Shown piece by piece: positions 40,813 to 50,399 of a stretch of DNA of 64,000 nt; the first letter of the stretch is position 1, and the number at the start of each line of letters is the position of its first letter. The DNA is from Kocuria salsicia (lineage in GTDB: Bacteria > Actinomycetota > Actinomycetes > Actinomycetales > Micrococcaceae). Location of the stretch: positions 806,001 through 870,000 of the forward strand of contig NZ_VELE01000001.1 in assembly GCF_007681555.1 (NCBI RefSeq), written 5' to 3'. Under the pieces are notes generated by a model. It searched no databases. It worked only from the letters and a program-made list of their open reading frames with translations, and was not told the origin of the DNA. The position numbers were made by a program, and so were the translations under genes.

Positions 40813-43576
40813 ACCCGTCCCGCCGCAGGGCGCGCGAGGTCTTGGCCGTGGCCACCGCGTTCCACGGGTCCTCGGGCCAGGGGTGCTTGGGGTAGCGACC
40901 CCGCATGTCCGCACGGACCTGGGCGTACGGCCCGGACCAGAAGGACGCGAGGTCATCGGTGATTGCGAGGGTGTGCCGGCCCGGAGAGAGCAGGTGGAAC
41001 TGCACGGGGACGCGCCCGTCCACCACCCGCGGGGTCTGCGCCCAGCCGAAGCACTCCTGCAGCTTCACCGCGACCACCGGGGGCTGGGCGGGGTCCTCGG
41101 CGGAGAAAACCGGCGGGTAGTCGATGCGGGCGGTGTTCCCGCTGGGCACAGGCAGGCGCGGGGGCACGAGTTCGTCGAAGCGGGCCGCGTCCGGCCAGGG
41201 CAGCAGTCGCCGCAGGGCGTCGGCCACGCGGACGGAGCGCAGGGAGGCCCCGCGGGTGACCTCGCGCAGCTCGGGGCCGAGCCACTCGTCCAGCCCTGCG
41301 GTGAGAGCGGTGTCGTCCACGGCAGGCCACGGGGCTCCGAGGTGACGGTGGAGCAGGGCGAGGCGGGCGCGCAGGGCCAGGGCGGCGTCGTTCCACGGCA
41401 GCAGGTCGAGGCCCTCCCGGGCCAGCGCGTCCCGGACGGCGGGTCCTGCGGTCTCCGCGTCCGCGCGGACGGGGGTCGAGGACAGCTCGATGGCGCCCAC
41501 CGCGCGCACCTTGCGGGTAACCACGCGACCGTCCGCGAAGTTTGCCCGCACCTCCTCCCGGGCCAGCGCTCCGGCCACCAGCAGTGCGGTGTCCCGGTCC
41601 AGGGGCGCGGCGGCGCGGATGACAGCGCCGGTTCCCGCCGCCGCACGGCCCTCGGCCCGGCCCAGCTCCGCGGCGGCCAGCCACTCGTGGTGGCGCAGCG
41701 GGCTCCCGGCCTCCAGCCCCGCGCGGGTTCCGGAGGCCAGCAGCCACTGGTCGCCGCTCGTGTCCACCCGGTGGGCGATCCACTCCGGCCGGGCGAGCGC
41801 GACGACGGCGCCCTCCCGGGACTCGCGCGGCACCACCGCCGACGGCGCGCAGTTGAGGGTCGGATCGTGGCCCTCGGCAGGTACGGGGCGTTTCCCGGCG
41901 TGGCCGCGCGCGGTATCCCGCCGGGCGGCGGGGACCTGTTCGGCACGGCCGCCTCCAGCGCCACGGTCCCTGGTGCTGCGGTACCCAACGCTGCCGTGCG
42001 CGGCATCCCGGTTCTCGACGCTCCCACTCTCCGAGGCACCAGGGTGCCGGGCGATGCGTTCCAGGCGTGCGACGTCGCGCGTCCACCGCTGCGCCTCGCT
42101 CCCCCGGCCCGAGCGAAGCCCCCGCAGGTGGGCGGGGATGTCCGCCGCCTGGATCCTGGGGGCTTCGGAGAGTGCCGCGAGCACCTCGGCGGTGAGGCGC
42201 GGTCCCACGAGACCGGAGCCGTCCAGCAGGGCACGGCCCCAGCGCGGATCCACGGGCAGTGTCACGAGCAGGCGGCCGAGGGCCGTGGCGCGTCCGTTCC
42301 CGGCCACGGCGCCGAGCTCGCGCAGCACCTCCTCGGCATCGGCCCGGGCACGGGGTGGCAACGGGTCCGGCAGGGCGAGCCCGTCTCCCCCGGGCGCGCC
42401 CCACACGGCGAGCGCGAGGCACGCGAAGGTGAGGTCCGCGGTGCGCACCTCGGGAACCGTGTGGGCCGGCATCGCGCCCCAGGCGGCGTCGTCGTAGCAG
42501 CGCACCACGGTGCCCGGGCCCTGGCGCGCGGCGCGGCCGGCACGCTGTGCCGCCGAGGCCTTGGAGGCCGAGACGGTGACGAGGCCGGAGATCCCCCGCC
42601 CGGCGTCCCGGCGAGGCTGGCGCGCGAGGCCGGAGTCCACCACGAGGCGCACGCCCGAGACCGTCAGGGAGGACTCCGCGAGGGATGTGCTGACCACGAT
42701 CCGCGGCGGATCCCCCGGGGCGTGGCCCGCGACCGCGCGGTCCTGCTCGCGCGGGGTGAGCTGGCCGTGCAGCTCGAGGACCTCGACGCCGGGGCTGCGC
42801 AGCTCGGCGGCCACCCGGGAGACCTCACGGGCCCCGGGCAGGAAGACGAGGGCGTCCACGGCGGGGTCCTGCGCCAGGGCCCGGCGGTGCGCGTCGGCCG
42901 TCGTGCGGGCCACGTGGGAGAGGAACGCGGGCGTGACCCCGCGCTCGTCAAGGCGCTGCGGGCCGGGCTGCCACATGACGTCGAGCGGGTGCAGTGCGGA
43001 CGGGCAGTCCACCACCGGAGCGGGCTCGTCGCCGCCGAGCAGCGCGGCGAAGCGGGCTGCGTCCACGGTCGCGGACATCGCCACCACTGTGAGGTCCTCG
43101 CGCAGCTGCCGCAGCTCGGCGAGCATGCCCACGAGCAGATCCGACTCCACGCCGCGCTCGTGCACCTCGTCGAGCACCACCGCGGCGGTGCCCGGCAGCT
43201 CGGGGTCCGCGAGCAGGCGGCGCAGCAGGATGCCGGGCGTCACGAACTCCACGCGGGTCCGCGCACTCACCTCGCGCTCGCCGCGCACGCTCCAGCCGAC
43301 GACGTCGCCGGGTCGGGTGCCGCTCAGCGCGGCAAGTCGGCGCGCGGCGGCCCGCGCGGCGACCCGCCGGGGCTGGACGACGACGACGCGGCCGGGTGCG
43401 GCGGCGGCGTCGCCCGCCACGAACTCTGCAACGACAGGCGGGACCACCGTGGTCTTACCTGTGCCGGGTGGGGCCTGCACCACCGCGACGCCGCCGTGCA
43501 GGGCCTGGCGCAGCTGTGGGACGGCCCGCGCGAAGGGCAGGTCTCGGCCGATCCGGTCCAGGTCGAAGAAGGGCAT
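40811..43576 (-). CDS. hrpB: ATP-dependent helicase HrpB (DEAH/RHA family)
   Basis: A 921-residue superfamily 2 helicase. Walker A QAPPGTGKTT is near residue 36, followed by VQPRRVAARAAARRLA, the DEVH box LDEVHERGVESDLL, SATVD, and motifs V-VI with STSLAESSLTVSGV and SAAQRAGRAAR. The HrpB-type C terminus ends near residue 921. A roughly 70-residue low-complexity insert (Arg/Gly/Ala-rich, about residues 500-570) lies between the helicase core and the C-terminal domain. The cellular role of HrpB is poorly known; RNA remodelling is supposed. GATACT six bases before the ATG suggests a leaderless start. It diverges from the MFS gene. Confidence 0.9.
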   Translation of the reverse strand: MPFFDLDRIGRDLPFARAVPQLRQALHGGVAVVQAPPGTGKTTVVPPVVAEFVAGDAAAAPGRVVVVQPRRVAARAAARRLAALSGTRPGDVVGWSVRGEREVSARTRVEFVTPGILLRRLLADPELPGTAAVVLDEVHERGVESDLLVGMLAELRQLREDLTVVAMSATVDAARFAALLGGDEPAPVVDCPSALHPLDVMWQPGPQRLDERGVTPAFLSHVARTTADAHRRALAQDPAVDALVFLPGAREVSRVAAELRSPGVEVLELHGQLTPREQDRAVAGHAPGDPPRIVVSTSLAESSLTVSGVRLVVDSGLARQPRRDAGRGISGLVTVSASKASAAQRAGRAARQGPGTVVRCYDDAAWGAMPAHTVPEVRTADLTFACLALAVWGAPGGDGLALPDPLPPRARADAEEVLRELGAVAGNGRATALGRLLVTLPVDPRWGRALLDGSGLVGPRLTAEVLAALSEAPRIQAADIPAHLRGLRSGRGSEAQRWTRDVARLERIARHPGASESGSVENRDAAHGSVGYRSTRDRGAGGGRAEQVPAARRDTARGHAGKRPVPAEGHDPTLNCAPSAVVPRESREGAVVALARPEWIAHRVDTSGDQWLLASGTRAGLEAGSPLRHHEWLAAAELGRAEGRAAAGTGAVIRAAAPLDRDTALLVAGALAREEVRANFADGRVVTRKVRAVGAIELSSTPVRADAETAGPAVRDALAREGLDLLPWNDAALALRARLALLHRHLGAPWPAVDDTALTAGLDEWLGPELREVTRGASLRSVRVADALRRLLPWPDAARFDELVPPRLPVPSGNTARIDYPPVFSAEDPAQPPVVAVKLQECFGWAQTPRVVDGRVPVQFHLLSPGRHTLAITDDLASFWSGPYAQVRADMRGRYPKHPWPEDPWNAVATAKTSRALRRDG

Positions 43577-43737
43577 GGCCCCAGTATCGCGGAGGGCCCC
43601 GACGCGCTCGTGTGGCGTCACCGTGTCCGCGAGGAACGCCTCCGAGGTTTCTCCGCTACCGTTTGGGGGCCTTACGGGAGAAGATCTACCAGGCCCACAG
43701 CGCGCGCTGAGCCGCTCACCAGGACGAAGGAGTCACC

Positions 43738-45195
43738 ATGACGAACGCACCGGCCAACCCCGCGGCCGAGAGATCCGGGGCCGCGGAACTCCCACCTCTG
43801 ACCTCCGGCCCCCACTCGAAGCGCCTCGGCATGGTGGCCCTCGTGGCCACCTTCGGCGGGCTGCTCTTCGGCTACGACACCGGCGTGATCAACGGTGCGC
43901 TGCTGCCGATGTCCGAGGAGCTGGGGCTGGACGAGAAGTCCGAGGGCACGGTGACGAGCACGCTGCTCATCGGGGCAGCGTTCGGCGCAGTCTCGATCGG
44001 GCGCCTCTCAGATGGCTGGGGCCGGCGCAAGACCATCCTGCCCCTGGCCGTCCTGTTCTTCGTCGGCACCCTGGCCTGCGTCTTCGCCCCGGGACTGGCC
44101 GTGCTGTTGGTGGGCCGTTTCCTCCTGGGCCTCGCGGTGGGCGGTGCCTCCACGGTGGTTCCCGTGTTCCTCGCGGAGCTCGCCCCATACGAGATCCGGG
44201 GTTCGCTGTCCGGGCGCAACGAACTGATGATCGTGATCGGCCAGCTCGCCGCGTTCATCGTGAACGCCATCCTGGGCAACACCCTGGGACACCTCGACGG
44301 CGTGTGGCGAATCATGCTCGCGGTGTGCGCCATTCCCGCGATCTTCCTCTTCTTCGGCATGCTGCGCGTGCCCGAGTCCCCCCGCTGGCTGATCTCCAAG
44401 GGCCGCTACGACGAGGCCCTCGAGGTGCTCAAGACCGTCCGCTCTGAGGAGCGCGCGGAGGCCGAGATGGACGAGGTGGAGCGCGTCAGCAGGCTCGAGG
44501 CCACGGAGCACAAGACCGGCATCTCCTCGGTGCTCACCAACAAGTGGCTGGTCCGGATCCTGCTCGTGGGCATCGCGCTCGCCGTCTTCCAGCAGCTCAC
44601 CGGCATCAACTCGGTGATGTACTACGGCCAGATCATCCTGCGGGATGCCGGTTTCGGGGCCGACGCCGCCCTGATCGCGAACATCGCCCCGGGCGTGATT
44701 GCGGTCGTCGGCGGGTTCATCGCCCTGTGGATGATGGAGAAGATCAACCGCCGCACGACCGTCATCACCGGCTACAGCCTCGTCACGATCTTCCACGTGC
44801 TGATCGGCCTGTCCGCGATGTACTTCCCGGAGGGCAGCACCGCCCGGCCCTTCGTGATCCTGGTGCTGATCGTGTGCTTCGTGGGGTCCATGCAGACGTT
44901 CCTGAACGTGGCCACGTGGGTGCTGCTCTCGGAGATCTTCCCCCTGCACATGCGCGCAGTGGGCGTGGGCGTGTCCGTGTTCTGCATGTGGACCACGAAC
45001 GCCCTCCTCAGCTGGGCGTTCCCCTCCCTGATCGCGGGCATCGGGATCAACGGGTCGTTCTTCAGCTTCGCGGCTGTGAACGCGGTGGCCGCGCTGGTGA
45101 TGTGGAAGTTCCTGCCGGAGACCCGCGGGCGCTCACTGGAGGCGGTGGAGAAGGACGTGACCACCGGCGCGATCTTCACCGTGAACAACAAGTAG
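43738..45195 (+). CDS. MFS sugar porter, inositol-transporter-like
   Basis: A 485-residue, 12-helix major facilitator of the sugar porter family. The family motifs are complete: GRLSDGWGRRK between helices 2 and 3, PESPRWL after helix 6, QQLTGINSVMYY in helix 7 and PETRGRSLE after helix 12. Overall sequence resembles the IolT myo-inositol/sugar:H+ symporters of actinobacteria. iolB lies 1 kb downstream on the other strand, which supports inositol as a substrate, but other hexoses are possible. ATG at 43738 follows GGAG. Confidence 0.9.
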   Translation: MTNAPANPAAERSGAAELPPLTSGPHSKRLGMVALVATFGGLLFGYDTGVINGALLPMSEELGLDEKSEGTVTSTLLIGAAFGAVSIGRLSDGWGRRKTILPLAVLFFVGTLACVFAPGLAVLLVGRFLLGLAVGGASTVVPVFLAELAPYEIRGSLSGRNELMIVIGQLAAFIVNAILGNTLGHLDGVWRIMLAVCAIPAIFLFFGMLRVPESPRWLISKGRYDEALEVLKTVRSEERAEAEMDEVERVSRLEATEHKTGISSVLTNKWLVRILLVGIALAVFQQLTGINSVMYYGQIILRDAGFGADAALIANIAPGVIAVVGGFIALWMMEKINRRTTVITGYSLVTIFHVLIGLSAMYFPEGSTARPFVILVLIVCFVGSMQTFLNVATWVLLSEIFPLHMRAVGVGVSVFCMWTTNALLSWAFPSLIAGIGINGSFFSFAAVNAVAALVMWKFLPETRGRSLEAVEKDVTTGAIFTVNNK

Positions 45196-45240
45196 CTTCT
45201 CCACGACGTCGCCGGGGCTCTCCTTCCGAGGGCGTCCCCC

Positions 45241-46140
45241 TCACACCAGCAGGTAGAGCGCCCCCAGCAGGGTCACCGCGATCACGGCGGTGTCGAAGAC
45301 GTGCTGCGCGATCCGGGCGAGCGCCCACTTGCCCACCAGCGCTCCGACCACCACGCCGGGCACGAGGACCGCGTCCAGCACGAAGGTGCGGGTGGTGATG
45401 AGCCCCAGGCCCACCGAGACCGGGACCTTGAGCAGGTTCATGGTCACGAAGAACCACGCGGCGGTCCCCAGGAACGCGTGCTTGGGGAACCGTGCGGCCA
45501 GGAAGTACATGGACATCACCGGCCCGCCCGCGTTGGCGACCATCGTGGTGAACCCGCCGAGGGCCCCGTAGCTGGCCGCGGCGAGGCGGGTGGCACCCTG
45601 GGACTCCTCGGACGATGCGACGACCTCGCCGTCTCCGGCTCCCGAGCCGGTCGTCACCCCGGACGCCCCGCCCGAACCGGACGCTGCCCCGGAACCCGGG
45701 GCCACCCCGGAACCGGACGAACCGCCGTCGCCCCCCGCAGCGTCACCGGCCACCGCCTCCTCCGCCTTCCGCCGCGCACGGCGCTGCCACAGCGTGATCC
45801 CCATGAGCAGGATCAGCAGGATGCCGATGACCCGCCGCACCAGCGAGTCCCCGGCGAACGCGAGGAACACGCCGCCCACCGCGAGGCCCACGATCACCGC
45901 GGGCATCATCCGCACCAGCGTGGGCCAGTGCGCGTGGCGGCGGTAGTTCCACAGCGCAAAGCAGTCGCCCACGAGCAGCAGCACGAGCAGCGCCCCGGTC
46001 GAGGCCTTGGCGGGCAGGATCGCGGCGAACAGCGCCACCGCGAGGGTATTGATTCCGGGCAGGGCGGTCTTGGAGAACCCCACGAGCAGGGCCCCGCAGA
46101 CCAGCCCCGCCCAGGCGAGCACCGTCAGGTCAGGAAGCAC
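45241..46140 (-). CDS. Sulfite exporter TauE/SafE family membrane protein
   Basis: A 299-residue membrane protein with two homologous halves: VGFSKTALPGINTLAVALFAAILPA-like (GFSKTALPGINTLAV) near the N terminus and GALGGFTTMVANAGGPVMSMYF in the second. TauE/SafE proteins move small anions such as sulfite or sulfoacetate. Between the halves is an unusual 40-residue Gly/Ser/Ala-rich cytosolic loop. The start is GTG at 46140, overlapping the iolB end by 11 bases, so it may be co-transcribed with iolB. The substrate is unknown. Confidence 0.85.
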   Translation of the reverse strand: MLPDLTVLAWAGLVCGALLVGFSKTALPGINTLAVALFAAILPAKASTGALLVLLLVGDCFALWNYRRHAHWPTLVRMMPAVIVGLAVGGVFLAFAGDSLVRRVIGILLILLMGITLWQRRARRKAEEAVAGDAAGGDGGSSGSGVAPGSGAASGSGGASGVTTGSGAGDGEVVASSEESQGATRLAAASYGALGGFTTMVANAGGPVMSMYFLAARFPKHAFLGTAAWFFVTMNLLKVPVSVGLGLITTRTFVLDAVLVPGVVVGALVGKWALARIAQHVFDTAVIAVTLLGALYLLV

Positions 46141-47038
46141 TGTGGGACCACCCGCCGAAGGGCAGACGCGGGTCCACGTCAGCCTCGGCCCACTGCTGCC
46201 GCACCCAGCCGTGGTGGGGGTCGTCGCTGATCAGCCACTCGCGCACCGGGCCCGGCCCCGCCATCACGTTCAGGTAGTACATGTCGTAGCCGGGAGGGGC
46301 CATGGCCGGGCCGTGCCAGCCGTAAGGCACCAGCACAACGTCACCGGTGCGCACCTCCGCGTTGACGTCGATGGGCCGCTCGTCGGAGGCGTAGACACGC
46401 TGGTAGCCGATGGCGTCCGTGGCCCCGGCAGGCGCGTCCGGCGTCACGCGGGTCTCGAAGTAGTAGATCTCCTCGAGCCGGGTCTCCTGCCCTTCCTTCT
46501 CCTCGTCGTGCTTGTGGGGAGGGTAGGAGGACCAGTTGCCGGCCGGGGTGAGCACCTCGCACACGATGAACCGGTCCGCCTCCAGCGCGGCCGGAGTGCC
46601 GAAGTTGCGGACCTCGCGCGAGCAGTTGCCTGCACCGCGAAGCTCCAGGGGAGCCTCGTCCCTGCGGACCAGCCGGGTGGGGTACTCCTGGCTGGCCGGG
46701 GCGCTCGCCACGGCCACGCGGGTGCCGTGCTCACCGCGCAGCTCCAGGGACTTCTGCACGCCCGTGTAGGGCACGTCCGTGGGCCCGTGGAAGACGGACT
46801 CACGGCCGTCGAGCTCGTAGCTCTCACCGGCCACGACCGCCGCCACGTCCCCCTCCAGTGGGATCACAATGCGCTCCTCCGCGGCGGCCTCCAGTGTCAC
46901 GGGCTCCGAACCGAGCGTCACCGTGCGCAGCCCGGTGTGCTCCCAGCCGGGCACGTCCAGCCGCGAGTCGTGCCCGCCGATCGAGAGATCCCACGGCGCC
47001 TGGGCCGCGGTTCCTGCGGGGTAGAACCAGTCAGTCAT
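46130..47038 (-). CDS. iolB: 5-Deoxy-glucuronate isomerase (IolB)
   Basis: A 302-residue cupin-type isomerase of myo-inositol catabolism, converting 5-deoxy-D-glucuronate to 2-deoxy-5-keto-D-gluconate. Family features are WDLSIGGHDSRLDVPGWEHTGLRT-like near the N terminus, PAGNWSSYPPHKHDEEKEGQET with the metal-binding histidines, RVYASDERPIDVNAEVRTGDVVLVPYGWHGP and YYLNVMAGPGPVREW (shown in part). ATG follows AAAGGAA. The rest of the iol pathway is not in the window; only a GntR regulator upstream and an inositol-like porter nearby accompany it. Confidence 0.9.
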   Translation of the reverse strand: MTDWFYPAGTAAQAPWDLSIGGHDSRLDVPGWEHTGLRTVTLGSEPVTLEAAAEERIVIPLEGDVAAVVAGESYELDGRESVFHGPTDVPYTGVQKSLELRGEHGTRVAVASAPASQEYPTRLVRRDEAPLELRGAGNCSREVRNFGTPAALEADRFIVCEVLTPAGNWSSYPPHKHDEEKEGQETRLEEIYYFETRVTPDAPAGATDAIGYQRVYASDERPIDVNAEVRTGDVVLVPYGWHGPAMAPPGYDMYYLNVMAGPGPVREWLISDDPHHGWVRQQWAEADVDPRLPFGGWSHSAS

Positions 47039-47130
47039 CGGTCGTTCCTTTCATGGGTGGAACAAGTCTCGGTGCGGTCGCCGCGTTCGCACGGGTCGCG
47101 GGTGGCGAGGTTCGAGTCACGGCGGGCGAC

Positions 47131-47139
47131 GACGACGCC
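47131..47139 (+). repeat. Isolated GACGACGCC word in the GntR-iolB gap
   Basis: One intergenic copy of the recurrent word, in the 131-base gap between the GntR gene and iolB. Other intergenic copies: 10833-10841, 10879-10887, 37985-37993, 39305-39313, 39332-39340, 40786-40794 and 52299-52307. Confidence 0.5.
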
Positions 47140-47169
47140 GCACACCTCTCTCCGCACGCCTGCACCGGG

Positions 47170-47907
47170 CTACGCGGAGAGGGTGAGCTCGAAGGAGTAG
47201 GAGTCCCCACGGTAGAGGTGCCGTCCGGTCTCCACGCGGCGACCGATGTCGTCCGTGGCCGTGCGGGACATCGTCACCAGGGCAGAACCCTCCGAGGTGC
47301 CCAGCAGCTTCGCCTGCTCGGCGGACGCCACGGCAGCCCCGATCTTCTGGGTGGCCACCCGAAAGTTCACGCCCTCCCGTCGCAGGATCTCGTAGAGGCC
47401 GCTGTGCTCGAGCTCCTCCCGCTCGAGGGTAGCGATCTGCGGGGACACCCAGTTCTCCATGATTGCGAGCGGCTTGCCGTTGCGGCCGCGCAGCCGCCGC
47501 AGGTGGTAGACCGGCGCACCCTCCGTGATGTTCAGCGTGCGGGCAATCTCCTCGGGGGCGGAGACCTCCCTCAGGGACAGCACCTCGGTGGAGGGTCGGG
47601 AGGCGTCCTGGGCGAGGTCGTCGTAGAGGGAGGTCAGCCGTACCGGGCGGCGCACCTCGGACGCCACCACCTGAGTACCCACCCCGCGCTTGCGCACGAG
47701 CAGCCCCGAGCGAACCAGCTCATCCATGGCTTTGCGAACCGTGGGGCGGGAGAGGTGCAGGGTCTTCGCGAGGGACAGCTCGTTCTCGAGCATGGTCCCC
47801 GGCTGCAGCTCGCCCTCAGTGATCGCAGACTCGATCCCGTGGACGAGCTGATGGTATAGGGGCACCGGCGAGGCTCTGTCGATGGTGACGGTGGATGGAA
47901 ACGACAT
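47170..47907 (-). CDS. GntR family regulator (HutC/UTRA type)
   Basis: A 245-residue regulator with an N-terminal winged helix (PLYHQLVHGIESAITEGEL, ending RPTVRKAMDELVRSGLLVRK) and a C-terminal UTRA ligand domain from about residue 90 (REVSAPEEIARTLNITEG, VYHLRRLRGRNGKPLAIME). UTRA regulators of inositol genes are known in actinobacteria, and iolB lies directly downstream on the same strand, so control of iolB is plausible. A semi-palindrome ACTTGT-N8-AAGT (47932-47949) lies just upstream of its start, and ACAAGT recurs before iolB near 47072, possible operators. Confidence 0.87.
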   Translation of the reverse strand: MSFPSTVTIDRASPVPLYHQLVHGIESAITEGELQPGTMLENELSLAKTLHLSRPTVRKAMDELVRSGLLVRKRGVGTQVVASEVRRPVRLTSLYDDLAQDASRPSTEVLSLREVSAPEEIARTLNITEGAPVYHLRRLRGRNGKPLAIMENWVSPQIATLEREELEHSGLYEILRREGVNFRVATQKIGAAVASAEQAKLLGTSEGSALVTMSRTATDDIGRRVETGRHLYRGDSYSFELTLSA

Positions 47908-47931
47908 GACTCTCCCGGATCAGCCCGACTA

Positions 47932-47949
47932 ACTTGTCTCATTGTAAGT
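47932..47949. promoter_or_regulatory. Candidate GntR operator
   Basis: An 18-bp imperfect palindrome with ACTT/AAGT ends in an AT-rich patch between the GntR start (47907) and menB. The half-site ACTTGT reappears in reverse before iolB. Probably autoregulatory. Confidence 0.35.
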
Positions 47950-48056
47950 ACATAGTGCCCGTATCGGTCTACCCGCGGGTCACTCACGGTCTGGCCCTGG
48001 CACCTCACCCCTCCCCGCAGCCTCCGGTGCCCCTGCCCCGTCCTACAGTGGTACCC

Positions 48057-49013
48057 ATGACCAACGCGCAACTTCCGGACCGGGTGTCCGAGATCTTCGA
48101 CCCCCAGCAGTGGCGTCCCGTGGAGGGCTTCGCCGAGCTCGAGGACATCACCTACCACCGCGGCGTGGAGCGCGCCGCGGACGGCTCCGTGGTGCGGGAC
48201 CTGCCCTGGGTCCGCATCGCGTTCGACCGCCCGCAGGTGCGCAACGCGTTCCGCCCCGGCACCGTGGACGAGCTGTATCGCACGCTGGACCACGCCCGCA
48301 TGTCCTCGGACGTGGGCGCGGTGATCCTCACGGGCAACGGGCCGTCCTCGAAGGACGGCGGCTGGGCCTTCTGCTCCGGTGGCGACCAGCGCATCCGCGG
48401 CCGGGACGGCTACCACTACGCCGGGGGTGAGACGGCGGACTCGATCGACCCCGCCCGCGCCGGCCGGCTGCACATCCTGGAGGTGCAGCGGCTGATCCGC
48501 ACGATGCCCAAGGTGGTCATCGCTGCGGTGTCCGGGTGGGCCGCCGGCGGCGGGCACTCCCTGCACGTGGTGTGCGACCTCACGATCGCCTCCGCGGAGC
48601 ACGGCAAGTTCAAGCAGACGGACGCCACCGTGGGCTCCTTCGACGCCGGTTACGGCTCAGCGCTGCTCGCGCGCCAGGTGGGCCAGAAGTTCGCCCGGGA
48701 GATCTTCTTCCTCGCGGACGAGTATTCCGCCGCGGACATGCACCGGATGGGTGCCGTGAACCGTGTGGTCCCGCACGAGCAGCTCGAGTCCACGTCCGTG
48801 GAGTGGGCCCGGAAGGTCACCTCGCAGTCCCCGCAGGCCGTGCGCATGCTCAAGTACGCGTTCAACCTCCCGGACGACGGCATGGTGGGCCAGCAGGTGT
48901 TCGCCGGCGAGGCCACCCGCATGGGCTACATGACGGACGAGGCCGTCGAGGGCCGCGACGCTTTCCTCCAGAAGCGGGACCCTGACTGGTCCGCGTTCCC
49001 GTACTACTTCTGA
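48057..49013 (+). CDS. menB: 1,4-Dihydroxy-2-naphthoyl-CoA synthase (MenB)
   Basis: Crotonase-fold enzyme that closes the second ring of naphthoate from o-succinylbenzoyl-CoA. Diagnostic stretches are FCSGGDQRIRGRDGY, SGWAAGGGHSLHVVCDLTIAS and TVGSFDAGYGSALLARQVGQ, the last carrying the MenB Asp. The 318 residues match the long actinobacterial form. A TACAGT -10 (48044-48049) ends seven bases before the ATG and no ribosome site is present, so it is probably leaderless. menE follows 11 bases after the stop and menA 0.2 kb later: these three make a menaquinone group. Confidence 0.95.
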   Translation: MTNAQLPDRVSEIFDPQQWRPVEGFAELEDITYHRGVERAADGSVVRDLPWVRIAFDRPQVRNAFRPGTVDELYRTLDHARMSSDVGAVILTGNGPSSKDGGWAFCSGGDQRIRGRDGYHYAGGETADSIDPARAGRLHILEVQRLIRTMPKVVIAAVSGWAAGGGHSLHVVCDLTIASAEHGKFKQTDATVGSFDAGYGSALLARQVGQKFAREIFFLADEYSAADMHRMGAVNRVVPHEQLESTSVEWARKVTSQSPQAVRMLKYAFNLPDDGMVGQQVFAGEATRMGYMTDEAVEGRDAFLQKRDPDWSAFPYYF

Positions 49014-49024
49014 GGGGGCGCACC

Positions 49025-50206
49025 GTGTCACCGCTTCCCGGCACCCCTCTGACGGCACCCCCGCGGGAGTCCCTGCCCAACGACGTCGTCCTGCTCGACG
49101 GTCCCGTGGCCGGCGACCCGCTCGACCTGCTGCCCCGCCTGGAGACGGTGCTGTCCCGGCCTGGGCCCGCGGTGGTCGTGGCGACGTCCGGATCCACGGG
49201 CCGTCCCAAGAAGACGGTCCTGAGCACCGCGGCGCTCGATGCCTCCGGGCGTGCCACCGAGCGAGCGACGTCCGGGCCGGGCCAGTGGCTGCTGTGCCTG
49301 CCCGCCCACTACGTCGCCGGTCTGCAGGTGCTGGCGCGCTCGGTGCTCGCGGGGACGAGCCCGGTGGTCATGGCCGGTGAGCACTTCACCTCCGCCGCGT
49401 TCGCGGACGCCGCCGAGGACATGGACCACCCGGTCCGCTACGTCTCAGTGGTTCCGACGCAGCTGCAGCGGATCCTGGACCCGGCCGACGGCCCGGCGGA
49501 CCCCCGCGCCGTCGCCGCTCTCGCGCGCTTCGACGCCGTCCTCGTGGGCGGCTCCGCGCTCTCCCCGGACTTGGCCGCGCGCGCCGCGGCGGCCGGTGTG
49601 CGCGTGATCCGTACCTACGGCATGTCCGAGACGTGCGGGGGGTGCGTGTACGACGGCGCGCCCCTGGACGCCGTCGACGTCCGCCTGCTTCCCGACGACG
49701 CGGCCACCGCCGGCGAGGGACGGATCTGGTTGGGCGGAGCCGTCGTCGCGGAGGGATACCTGGACGACCCGGAGCAGACCGCCGCCCACTTCCGCGTGAT
49801 GGACGGCCTCCGGTGGTACCGCACGGACGACCTCGGTGCCGTGGACGAACGCGGGACACTGTCGGTGCTCGGCCGCACGGACGACGTGGTCAACACCGGA
49901 GGCGTGAAGGTCTCCGCCGGGCTGGTCGCCCGCGCTCTGCAGGCGGACGAGAGGGTCCGCCAGGCCCTCGTGACCGGGGTGCCGCACCCGCAGTGGGGTC
50001 AGAGCGTGGCGGCGGTGCTCGCCTCCCGCCCCGGAACGGACGCGGCGGCGCTCGAACGCGAGCTCTCCGCAGCCGTGCGCAAGTCGCTCGGTGCTCCCGC
50101 GGTCCCCAAGCTCTGGCGTCACGTGGCGCAGCTGCCCATGCTGCCCACCGGAAAGCCGGACCGGGCCGCGGCCGCCGCGCTGTTCACGGACGGCCTCGCG
50201 ACCTGA
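49025..50206 (+). CDS. menE: o-Succinylbenzoate--CoA ligase (MenE)
   Basis: A 393-residue adenylate-forming enzyme that makes o-succinylbenzoyl-CoA, the substrate of MenB. The P-loop is VATSGSTGRPKKTVL, motif II is TYGMSETCGGCVYDG, motif III is RWYRTDDLG and the catalytic lysine is in MLPTGKPDR near the C terminus. It is compact, as actinobacterial MenE often is, with a short N-terminal domain. GTG at 49025 follows GAGGGGG and lies 11 bases after menB, so the two are co-transcribed. Confidence 0.93.
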   Translation: MSPLPGTPLTAPPRESLPNDVVLLDGPVAGDPLDLLPRLETVLSRPGPAVVVATSGSTGRPKKTVLSTAALDASGRATERATSGPGQWLLCLPAHYVAGLQVLARSVLAGTSPVVMAGEHFTSAAFADAAEDMDHPVRYVSVVPTQLQRILDPADGPADPRAVAALARFDAVLVGGSALSPDLAARAAAAGVRVIRTYGMSETCGGCVYDGAPLDAVDVRLLPDDAATAGEGRIWLGGAVVAEGYLDDPEQTAAHFRVMDGLRWYRTDDLGAVDERGTLSVLGRTDDVVNTGGVKVSAGLVARALQADERVRQALVTGVPHPQWGQSVAAVLASRPGTDAAALERELSAAVRKSLGAPAVPKLWRHVAQLPMLPTGKPDRAAAAALFTDGLAT

Positions 50207-50399
50207 CCCCGGGCCCGCACACCGGGCAGCAGAGGCCACCTCCCACCTGAGTCCCCCTGCGCGCTCCCCCAGGCTCTCCGACCCCACAGCCACCCGCGAT
50301 GGCCGCTGGCGCTCGCCAGCCCTCCTCGGCATGTGCGCGTGCACAGCACGTGGAACAATGAGGGGAACTCGTCTTCCGTCCTCGAAAGGTTGTTGCACC

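Noticed and set aside
40321-40962. Open frame across the CitE-like/hrpB gap on the plus strand
   Set aside because: Arg/Pro/Gly-rich translation without domains, runs antisense into the end of hrpB and crosses two palindromes and a terminator.
47932-47949. Treating the ACTTGT/AAGT site as a menB operator
   Set aside because: It is nearer the GntR start and the half-site recurs before iolB; a link to menB is not supported.
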